Positions 54,761 through 64,000 of a stretch of 64,000 nucleotides of DNA are shown one piece after another. Within the stretch, counting starts at the first letter, position 1. Every line of letters starts with the position of its first letter. The notes below the pieces were generated by a model. It was not told the DNA's origin and did no database searches. It saw nothing but the letters and a program-made list of their open reading frames with translations. Source of the DNA: Morinoia aosen (lineage: Eukaryota > Arthropoda > Malacostraca > Amphipoda > Talitridae); NCBI GenBank assembly GCA_030386875.1, contig CM059571.1, positions 29,630,355-29,694,354 on the forward strand, read 5' to 3'. The translations under genes and the position numbers were made by a program.

Positions 54761-54969
54761 TGCCACCTCTGCACCACACAGGGCAGTCATGCCACCTCTG
54801 CACCACACAGGGCAGTCATGCCACCTCTGCATCACACAGGGCAGTCATGCGACCTCTGCACCACACAGGGCAGTCATGCCACCTCTGCACCACACAGGGC
54901 AGTCATGCCACCTCCGCACCACACAGGGCAGTCATGCCACCCCGCACCACACAGGGCAGTCATGCCACC
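54761..54969. repeat. 29-bp minisatellite, seven copies plus a partial
   Basis: The unit begins TGCCACCTCTGCACCACACA and ends GGGCAGTCA. Copies start at 54761, 54790, 54819, 54848, 54877, 54906 and 54935, the last unit being 28 bp, then a partial. Copies differ by one or two bases. Because 29 is not a multiple of three, open frames arise in several frames; they are not genes. It starts 32 bp past the stop codon of the PAN/CUB gene, inside its likely 3' UTR. Confidence 0.95.
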
Positions 54970-55000
54970 GGTACTTGACACAGAAGTGCCTTGCCGCGAC

Positions 55001-58000
55001 CTAAGCATAACTGAAGGAGAAGTAGAAGCCAAGTCTTGCGTCAGGTGCAGAACCTTGCAGAGTGAAGGCAACGCGTCCACCTTGGGTGAAGAAGCTCGCC
55101 CGCTGTAGAGACACAGGAAACAGATTCTACAAAAACAAAAAGGATTCATTAATGAAATCTGACCATGTTTACTAGAAGACATAGTCTTCAAACATTGATG
55201 AAAAGGCTAACTTTCACAACACTCTTCTTTGTTTCAGAGGCAAAAACAAATTCTGTCAAACCAGATAAATTTCCTGAATTTTCATAACGTACGTGTTATA
55301 GTATGCCATGAAACTTTTCTACATAACATTGTAGCTCGCTTGTCTACTTTGACAATTCCAGAAACAAATTCATCTCCACATCTATCAAATTACTTTAGAA
55401 AACTTCAGACTGCATCCACAGAATTAGGCAGATTTGATTTAATTTCAGCTGCGACAATACTGATAGCATTCACTTTTGTCCTCTAAGTGATAAAAAATCT
55501 CGTATTAAATGAGTGACAGATAGAGCTCATTGAAATATGATTCAAGTTGTAATTTCAATGTTGACTGTGATGGAGTTTACCTCTGAAAATTTTTCGTTTC
55601 TTGAGAGCTTAGTAAAGTTTGACTTGCCACTTTAAATGTCATAAAATGTTTTGAAATGCAAGTGTTTGTATCTCTAAATGAACTATAATCACGAGTAAGA
55701 AAAGTTCCGTACGAAATAAGAGATGGAATACAGTGTACACTCGCAGACTTATGAACATCGAATGTCTGAGAGATGGTGAAGCTATAAAAGTATTCTTCTT
55801 CAATAACCTTGGTTTTGAATAATAAATAAGGTTATATGTAAGCTAAATAAATATGAAATAAACTAAATCTATAAAACAAGAAACTGAATGTCCTGAAAAA
55901 TTGAACCCATCTGTAAACGAACTTGATTGACTGGACGATACATTTGAACCGGTCAAAATATGTATCAAATTGTTTACTACATTGATGAATGGTATAACTT
56001 ACTTCGGTTCTTCCACAAATATCCCTCTCTACGCCTGTTGAATTCTCCGTGAAAGTGAACCCGTCGCAGCCTCCGTTTGTTCCATTGAGTCCCCGTGAGA
56101 GCGAATTAACGGAGAACTTCTTGTCGTACTCGATGTTCACGGTACAATTCACGGAGGTCTTCCGTGGGAACTCCGAGCATCCGTACCCTCGGTGTGAGTA
56201 AAGTAAAATGGTGTGTACTTCTGCTAAATTGGGGTAGGTTTTCCTAGGGGGAAGTTTGATAGTGTCGCCACAACTATCCACTGGAAATATAAAGATCTCA
56301 ATTAACGTTTCTTTGAAATGAGCCTCAGTGAAATGTGTGAGCTCCTGTCAAACGTATAAAGTTTCCCACGTAAAGTATTTATTAAAGTTTCACCAAATGA
56401 GACCACCTATACAATTCTGCTGAATTCTCAACCATTATAAAAACAGGTGATGATTTTCTAATTTAATTATTTTTCAGAAGGTTTCATCAAACCATTCACC
56501 ATCTCATGAATAGTTTCACCTCTTCTCAAACGTTCGTTTCGCTTTCTGGAACCCTGATATTTTATTGACACTTTCGTACATGTTTGGTAGGGGAATACTC
56601 ATAAAACTGTTGGGAGAAAAAATTGTAATTCTAAACTCACAGAAATAAAAGAGGACGAGAACATCATTGAAGTATATCGGAGAAACCAAAGTTGGCAACC
56701 CGACATCTCCATCGTAGAAGAGGCACGTGGATAGGTCGACGTCATGTTGCGAGAACCTGAAGGTTGATTTATTTTGAAGCGTTGCATAGCTGTACCCTAT
56801 CTCGTAGCGGCGAGGGTCTGCAAAACAGGAAATTTTATGTATACGTAGTAGTTTATTACCTCGCTAACACACGATATTAACAGGAAAATTTCATTTCATC
56901 CAGAAAACTAGAATACCAGAGCCATCAAATGGCAGCCGTAATATGTAACAATTTACGATTGTTTAAATATATCAGCTGTCGAAAAGTAAGCAACAGCTGG
57001 CGTATCAGCAGTTTGGATATTAAAAAATTGATTGCAATACGGGCTAACAACAGAGTCCCACCTATTCCCGTGACATGATATATTGTTGAGCGTAATGAGA
57101 AATTCAAAGTTTGACAGTTCTATAGAACAGAAAACTGCGTTAAAATAATTTCATAGTCAATTGACCTCTAATTTTGTTCTCAGACAGAGAATGAATTATA
57201 ACGCAGAATTAACAATGAACATCGACAAATATGGGACATTCTCAAATGTATCAACAACGTACCATAGGAAATACCGGTGGTAGTAGGCTGAGGCGTGTTG
57301 CTTTCGTCAAGGTAGATCAGTTTCTCGAGCATGTACTCCCGGGTGTTATTGTATGGGCCTGGTTTCCACGGTGCCTCATCTGAAAAGATACAGCAATAAT
57401 TCAAGGTCCAGGTCGGAGCTTTAAATAGTTTGTGTCTTGGTAGGAAAAGATCTGGGAGTGAATGTTCTTTTCCCGATTTGACTACGGATCGTGCTGTTTT
57501 GTGGCCAAAAATTGTCAACTTTAAGATTTTCATCAGAAAACCATATATGTGCAGCGTAGAGAAATTAATAGTAGAATGGAGGAAAAGAATCGGTAGAAGA
57601 ACCTACGCTGCCGGCTGCATCGCGACAAGGACGTGATCGCTTTACACGCACGTATGTATAGTTCAAATCGTTCAGAAATGAAGGTGAACCCTACTTTTAT
57701 ATTTAAAGAGCAGAGCCGAAATTATTTTTCTGGCATTGATCAATATATGAGGCTCTGCTCTTCAATCGTCTTCATTAGCGATTGATGCTTTTAGCAAATC
57801 GTTTACATTGATAAAAAATTTTATCTCACAAAACTCACTTCTGTGCGGCAAATTTAACAGCTAGTCTTAAACTCCCTTGTAAATTAACTATAAATTCTGA
57901 ACAACAGAACATAATGACGCCCAAAATATGCTCTTTCATCTCCAGCCAAAACTTGAACATTCATTTTTATTACAGCGTAATTTTTTACATCGGACAACTG

Positions 58001-61000
58001 TAGCAAACCACAAAACCCAGAGGAAACGACAGATGATTGTATATATAATTACTGAACGAACCTATCCGCGTGGACATGCAGATTTGGCGCACTCGTCTTA
58101 ATATTTTTTAAACTTTTGACGCACCACGTTCAGTAGATTCGCACTCGCTTCGCATAGACACAAGAAAAGTCTATTTCGAGATTTATCAAAATGAGTTACA
58201 CCTAAACGGAAACGTCTTTAGATTTCAAAAGAGTAATTTTCTGCTCTGGTGTAGCGACAAATACATGATTCACGTACCCTGTTACATAATTCCCTAATCT
58301 TTCGCTGGAAATATCTGTCAAACTTTAGCATATTTTACTCTACCTATCGGCACATTCTCTACGTACTTTTGTACTACCCATCACTATTTTTTTCTACTTT
58401 CTGGGTCTACCTACACACAATTGCTAAATTTGTCAACTGCTGCCCTCACTTTTATTAGTTATACCCAACAACTCTATTCCGCATTTTGTGATTTTATCTA
58501 ACAACACATGTTCGTTACATCTATTTTTACGACACCAATGTTGCTCATACTTCCTGATTGCACTATATTAGAACTTTACTCAATATTTTGCTATCCAAAC
58601 ACCACAGACATGTTGAAGTGGTGGCTTTATGATAATCGATTTCTTTACACATGAGAACTAATTACTCACTGTACACATGTCCATAAACTCGCTCGTCTGA
58701 AAGAACACGCGTGAAAAACACAAGACAACCGCACCAACACATCACACGAGGTTTTCTCGCATTCTGAACAAGGGAACTACTTAGGCTCGCCTGTTTTCCC
58801 AGCTTCATTTCCCTGGAAGGTGCCGAGCTATTACACCCCCGTTCAACTCAGGACATCAATATTACTTGCAACCTGTCGTGTGTGTCTGTATATTTTTGTC
58901 ATCTAATTAAATCTGTACATTTTCCAACAATCCTTAGATTCAATTTTAAGCGTATGCCTTCTATTTACTCCTCCTTCTTTCAGAGAACAACCATTTCACT
59001 TCGCTAATATTCAGACTCACATCTTGTCCGTAATGTTCGCTAACATTTTCAACTTTTTCATATTCGTCCTTCAAACGAACATAAGATATCATATGAATCT
59101 CTTATGGAATTCACCATCCTTTATAGCATTACGGAACTGCTTGTATTCAACACTGCACTCAGTACTCACTGATTTGTAATCATTCTCTCTCAATTTCTGT
59201 AATGTAAGGACTTTCTTCTATTAGGAACAAGTCAGGCATTCCCGATGATTTTCCTTCAAATTTAACAAACAAAAACAAACAAACATCGGCATCTTTGGGA
59301 TGCTTTATTTCCAATCAAGCCTGATACATATGATCTTAAGCATTGGTTTTTCAAATGTCTTATAACTAACCCTATATATAGGAAACTATGACGGTTCCCC
59401 CGTAAAGCAGGTACCCATTTCCGACACCTGGGTTGAGTGGGGTATTGTGCTTGAGCTTTCCCTTATACCCAACGGGGAAAATCTCCGCGCCAGAGCCGGG
59501 ATACGAACCCTCGTCTCCAGCATACAAGGCTGATCCCTTAACCACTGTGCCACAGAGAATACAACTACATGTAATGACTACTGAAAGTCGTGCAATACTT
59601 TTAAGCCCTCAAAAAGAGATCGTTTTAAAACACCACATCATGTAGTAGTCTACGGTATGATATTGATAACAAGAGCTTGTCACCAACAAGAAACTTTTCA
59701 CTACGATGTATCATTGCTGACAAGAAAAGAGAATTCTCTACTCTAAATCCTCCCTGTATTTCAACTCATATATACTACCCACAATACGAGTATAGTCAAA
59801 ACTTCATTATTTTTCGAATTTAAATTTTACAATTATAAATTTTATATGAGCCGTTTACAAAAATACACAGTCAGCTAGCTTACTGCTAATATCTTTGTCT
59901 CATTTCTCCATGCCTTTCAGATTCAGTTCTACCACCACCGCTAAATCCATTTTTCCCCCCACATCAATCCTGAACGTATGTCCTATTCTACCTCATAATC
60001 TATTAATCACTCATTTGTAACTTCAGTTATACTTTCCCTTACTTGACCAATCATTTTTATAGACTCAATATCACTCATATTAACTCACGTAACCTCACAC
60101 ATACTAAAAAATAAACTTAGTATTCTCTAGCGTAATTTTTCCCAAATAACATTTCAAGGGTTTTTCAATTCCTCCTCCTTGAATTCACTTGAATAGCAGC
60201 TCAGTATTGATATTATTAATTGTGAGGGCGACTACTTCTCCTTTTCGCCTCACTTAAGCCATAATCTATGAATAATTCAGGCAGGGTTCAACCGGGCGAA
60301 ACGTGTCGTCCGACGCATTTTAGTGCGGTATAATTGAGTGTAAGATTGAACGGATCTAGCTGATGGCATCTCACGGAGCTGAACAGGGACTCACCAAACG
60401 TAACTAGTCTGGGTTTCTCGGAGAAGCTGTGGCTCGTGACGTAGATGACCCTCAAGCAGAGAATGAAGCACGTCAAGAAGCGGTTGCTGTTACTGTAGGC
60501 CATACACTTTGAGTTTTGAGACAGGAATTCGAACGCTGCTAGACCTGCACAATTATAAAGAGAGAGAGTTGATAATCACCAAAGCATTTATAAACCTTTT
60601 TGTTCCACGAATATCTCAATGAGAACTTCTTATATTTGTTTGCAATTACAACACATTACATTACTTTCTTTGAGGATTTCAGCAAGTGAAGTTTTACGAA
60701 TCACTTTAACTTACTAATTTAGCACAATCGCGCAGGAGTTATTTAACTGATTTTGCTTATAATCTTACAGGTAGCGAAAACAAAAAATTGTGCATTGATG
60801 AAACTCTGCATTATTTCTAAACATTCATGATGTGTATTTTCAGATGGTTGAGTTGAGACTCACTCGCTGTCAAAGCTTCGTGTCACACTATTTCTTCGTT
60901 GTGATGCACTGGCGAGCATTTGTCACCCTTTGGGTACTGACGATACTCTAGTGCCAAGATGCTTAGTGCATCCAGTTTAGGGCATCTAACATAATTTTAA

Positions 61001-62173
61001 AGTAATTTAACCAGTGAGAGAATATTTTGAAATAAATGACAAAATTAGTGCAATTAACATTTTTCACGAAATTATTTCTTAGACATTCTAGAAGCATGCT
61101 CGCGTAAATTACCATTGATTACCTCTAAGTTCATGCCACAGGGTCCGTGCAACATATTCAATAACCTTTCTATTTAACTTGAGCAAGTTTTTTGTGACCT
61201 TCCTTCGTTCGTTTTCTGATAAGTTTTGGCAAAAGCTTCTATAGGATTTTTTCGAAAATTCAAAAACTTTATTTACGGTAAGGCAAAGTTTTCTCTCATC
61301 ATGCATAGAGCCTCAAAGATTCATCATTTTTTAAATCAATATAAAGAAGTAGGCACTTGCTTAGGCGAAAAATACCACCATGGCAATTTCACTAATATTT
61401 CGGGGTACTGGCAACTTTTTCTTCTGGAAATTTTTGCATAAACCATTTGAATTTTCGTACTCAAAAGGTTAGACAAAAAATTATTGCCCATACCATCCCG
61501 TCTACACACCAAGTTTTATCTGTACTTTTACCTTTTCGCTTAGAGGCTTTTTCTACACCTACCCCAACCTGAGAGTTAACCGGTAACATAAGTGAGATAT
61601 TCTATACTTCTGAATTGGTCTTACCAGCTTCTGCGGCAAGTTTGGCACATGCTCCGATCGTGGATGCTGGGAGTTCAATGGTCTCACCGAGCGGAAAAGT
61701 TAGGCTCAATACACGCTGCCGTCGGTACACCTGAAATCATCGAGGATTCATTTGAAGAAATAAAAGAAGCTTTGTGGAAAACATTTTAGTGCAAAGGGGC
61801 GGCGAATTTACGAACGTTTCTAGGGTTAATCTTGAGAGTCTATTTCCTTTCTTTACATGTTTTGGAAAAATTTGCTCCATGACTAAGCATTTAACAATTG
61901 TAAAAGACCGTCAGTGCATTTTTAACAGAATTTCAACTTATTATGTACAATAGTTTAGATTATCACGCAATTGTACAAAATGAAAAATCCCATTTCAACT
62001 TTAAATAATTATAAACCATCATATTTCAATGTTTATATCATAAAAGCAGTAGCGCCAGGGACACTCACGATTTCTTGCCCTGAAGGGAAGACCGAGATCG
62101 AGTTAGGGTTGATACTGACCACGTTCGGAGACTCGCACTCCATACGAGGAGAGGTCCTTGTTACCAGGTCAGC
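55001..62173 (-). CDS. Secreted-type protein with PAN/apple-like and CUB-like domains, last seven exons seen
   Basis: Exons (minus order): 62173-62069, 61730-61625, 60544-60395, 57379-57263, 56817-56641, 56280-56003, 55102-55001. All have AG/GT borders, and phases 0,1,1,1,1,0 join without a stop for 344 codons to TAG. Residues about 58-100 have the Cys spacing and AAFEF core of a PAN/apple domain (IGACAKLAAEAG, then SQNSKC). Residues 220-344 look like a CUB domain: DSCGDTIKLPP, SVNCTVNIEY, VERDICGRTE and the closing GRVAFTLQG...LGFYFSFSYA. N-glycosylation sites (NKS, NCT, NGT, NST) and paired Cys suit an extracellular protein. The N-terminus and any signal peptide lie to the right, possibly outside the window. 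The domain names rest on motif reading; the gene itself is well supported by phases. The minisatellite lies in its 3' UTR. Confidence 0.75.
57380..60394 (-). other. Large intron of the PAN/CUB gene
   Basis: A 3-kb phase-1 intron. It contains a tRNA-derived SINE at about 59390-59562. The rest is AT-rich and featureless; short frames are ignored. Confidence 0.6.
59390..59562 (-). mobile_element. tRNA-derived SINE
   Basis: The minus strand has a polymerase III box A (TGGCACAGTGG, 59552-59542) and box B (GGTTCGTATCC, 59509-59499) with tRNA spacing. The anticodon-loop-like CTTGTAT would read TGT (Thr). The T-stem and acceptor stem do not pair well, so it is not a functional tRNA. A non-tRNA body follows (GGGTATAAGGGAAAGC, CCCAGGTGTCGGAAATGGG). 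Confidence 0.65.
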
Positions 62174-62654
62174 CTGCGTCCAACAATAATTGTCAGTATG
62201 TCACCACGTCGGCCTGCATCGAACCAAAGAGCTAGAGTCAAACTTCAGCTGGAGTAAAATTATTTCAAATCTATTTTTATGCAAATGGTGATTTCCACAC
62301 AACCGTCCAAATCGCATCGTCGAATAATTTCAACGCTACGAGGAAGGATTGCATATGGGCTGAGAAGTTTTCATTCAATATCTCAAAAGAACCAAATATC
62401 GCCATCTCGTGAGAAAACGACCCAGCATCTGTACAATCTTCTAAAATCCTAAAACGTCTTACCCTAAATAAAAACACGAATGACGTTGCCAAGCTTGCGG
62501 CATTCCAACACCCGTCGGCGTCAGTTGAATGCTTACCCTTCACCCCCACACCCACATCGCCTCCACCCAGCCACCCTAAGGGAGCTCCACGTCATCGATT
62601 GGTGCCACTGCGCTTTGGTGAATGTATTTCTAACTTTTGTAATTTAAAACGGGT
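62174..62654 (-). other. Upstream of the first visible PAN/CUB exon
   Basis: The acceptor sequence is duplicated: GCAGGCTGACCTGGTAACA (used) and GCAGGCCGACGTGGTGACA about 44 bp upstream in the gene's sense. The upstream one leads to an in-frame TGA. A 92-codon minus frame at 62277-62555 has no splice-supported link and no domain. Earlier exons are not found. Confidence 0.45.
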
Positions 62655-63890
62655 CGTGCATAACAACTAGAACAACTAATGATTTAAAAACTAATGGTGT
62701 ACGTAAAACACTCCTAAATAAAACGTCTTACACAGAAATGTCAAAGTTTAACCGCATTTTTGCAAGTCCACTAAACACCAAACGTGCAAAAAAGTACGAT
62801 GTCGGATTAGTAGTATTACAAGTAATTGTACAGCGTGTAAAAAAAGTGTTTTTTCAGCACTGATCAAAAATTGCAAATGTGGATTCGATTTAAGTTCTGA
62901 TAGTTCAAATGCTCCCAAAATTGCTGAAAACATTAAACATTATGAATTATACTTGCGCCAAGGAAATAACTCATTCAACCCGAAAGTTGAATAAGAAATG
63001 CAACATTTATCTGGCGTCCGAAGCTCCGTGACGTCGCCGCACTCACCGCACCCCTTTGGAGCTCCGCGCCTCCACCCGTTGACACCTGGTGGACGAGAAA
63101 AGGTGCAGGCGAAATCAATTCTAACTTTTGAAACGAACCTGCAATTTTCACAGCTGAACCCACTGATTTGAATGAGTGTTGTACAATGTCTTCAATTATT
63201 GTTGACTCTGAGAAAGAATTTTCAAATTTTTACAAAAAAACTAATCGATCTGAGAGCACTTGACTTGTATTATAACTTCGAAACAACTGAGAAATAGGCG
63301 GGAAATTGTTATAACGTTTCTGGGATCTAAAATTACTTAAGATTTTTACACTCTCAAAATGTCATGTACATAATTTCAACCACGCTTAAAAGTTCAAGAG
63401 ATTGAGATCTCAATGATTCGTGATAAATTTATCATAGAAGATCACATAGAATTCATTCTTTTACCTTTGTGAGCCTGGATTCATCTTTTTAAGTCTCCAT
63501 TATGATATTTATATATATTTTAAAAATCTCCTCCTATCTCCTATGAGACGACGATATGTGATTCCGACTTACGTTTCTTTCCTCAATACGAACACCCACC
63601 GAAAACATATGTTATTACGGAGGCGAGTCTGGGCGTTCCATGTCACAATTTAACTATTTCCTTCTAAACTGCGAGATTTTATTATCTCAGAGTACATAGA
63701 CATCATGGGTTAAATACATTCCACATTGGAATAAAAAGTCTGTGTAATGATTAGATAACGAATAACATTTCAAAAATTATTTTCTTTCATTTCATCGACC
63801 TTAGCAACAGTTGGTGCATGTGTGAGAATTCAGTGATGCGGTTGCAAAAATCTCTTCTAAACTCTTTCATTTCTTCAGTGCAAAATGGGA
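62655..63890 (+). repeat. Dispersed repeat R1, copy 2
   Basis: Partner of 10150-11345 in the same orientation. The conserved core is at 63011-63125 (GCTCCGTGACGTCGCCGC and CCACCCGTTGACACCTGGT). The flanks align only with frequent gaps. No coding potential was recognised. Confidence 0.7.
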
Positions 63891-64000
63891 TTCATTATTG
63901 TAAGCGGAGGTATGAACAGCGTAGCCGAAGTTGGCAGTAACAAATAGAATTTTTTTTGCGAATTTCTTTCCTTGTTCCACTAATAAGTTCATTGAGGCTC

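Noticed and set aside
54760..55108. Overlapping His/Ser/Cys-rich frames in all three plus frames
   Set aside because: They are produced by the 29-bp minisatellite, which shifts frame at each unit.
55229..55486. 85-codon plus-strand frame preceded by tttgtttcag
   Set aside because: It lies in an intron of the minus-strand gene, with no partner exon and no domain. It could be a real exon, but nothing else supports it.
59499..59552. tRNA-Thr gene
   Set aside because: Box A and B and an anticodon-like loop are present, but the acceptor and T stems do not pair, so it is treated as a SINE head.
62277..62555. 92-codon minus-strand frame just upstream of the PAN/CUB exons
   Set aside because: No acceptor/donor combination links it in phase to the exon at 62173, and it shows no domain.

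Overview
The window is nuclear DNA from a multicellular animal, most likely an insect. It is AT-rich with long non-coding stretches. The host exons have GT-AG borders and consistent intron phases. The bulk is insect-type transposable elements: LINEs, Penelope-like elements, hAT, foldback elements and MITEs. The Star-like FkbM gene and this repeat spectrum would fit a sap-feeding hemipteran such as a whitefly, but that is a guess from gene type and not a measured assignment. No rRNA, confident tRNA, CRISPR or bacterial operon is visible.

Host genes. At 234-2452 (+) are the last two coding exons of a Star-like FkbM-domain protein. At 5926-6136 (-) is a probable first coding exon with one membrane segment, opening on the opposite strand. 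From 62173 down to 55001 (-) are seven exons whose phases fit exactly; they encode the last 344 residues of a protein with a PAN/apple-like stretch and a C-terminal CUB-like domain. A 29-bp minisatellite starts just past its stop codon.

Mobile DNA. 13.6-14.9 kb (-) holds a 5'-truncated Penelope-like element (RT plus GIY-YIG). 15.0-17.2 kb and 51.6-53.2 kb are inverted copies of one repeat (family C); the first carries a hAT-like MITE whose empty site is seen in the second. 17.2-22.15 kb plus 33.65-33.86 kb, and 43.5-46.8 kb, are inverted copies (A and B) of a second repeat containing a Penelope GIY-YIG end and a hammerhead-like motif. Copy A is interrupted by a truncated LINE (17.45-19.38 kb) and by an 11.5-kb insertion.

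That insertion is the most striking feature. A segment with ~33-bp terminal inverted repeats (D, 22151-33654) splits copy A. Inside D is a foldback element (E1, 24255-32749), which is itself split by a 7.55-kb segment with perfect 32-bp inverted ends and a TA duplication (F, 24403-31954). F is packed with head-to-head Penelope 5' ends bearing hammerhead motifs, a second foldback copy (E2) and further MITEs. The sister copies serve as empty-site controls, so the insertion order can be read.

34.1-40.5 kb (+) holds a nearly full-length but decayed LINE: a 578-codon ORF1, an OTU-like protease region, an APE endonuclease and an RT, the RT being broken by a 446-bp hAT-like insertion with an 8-bp target duplication. 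A 1.2-kb dispersed repeat with an unusually conserved core lies at 10.15-11.35 kb and 62.65-63.9 kb. I see no gene in 6.1-10.1, 40.7-43.5 or 46.8-51.6 kb.
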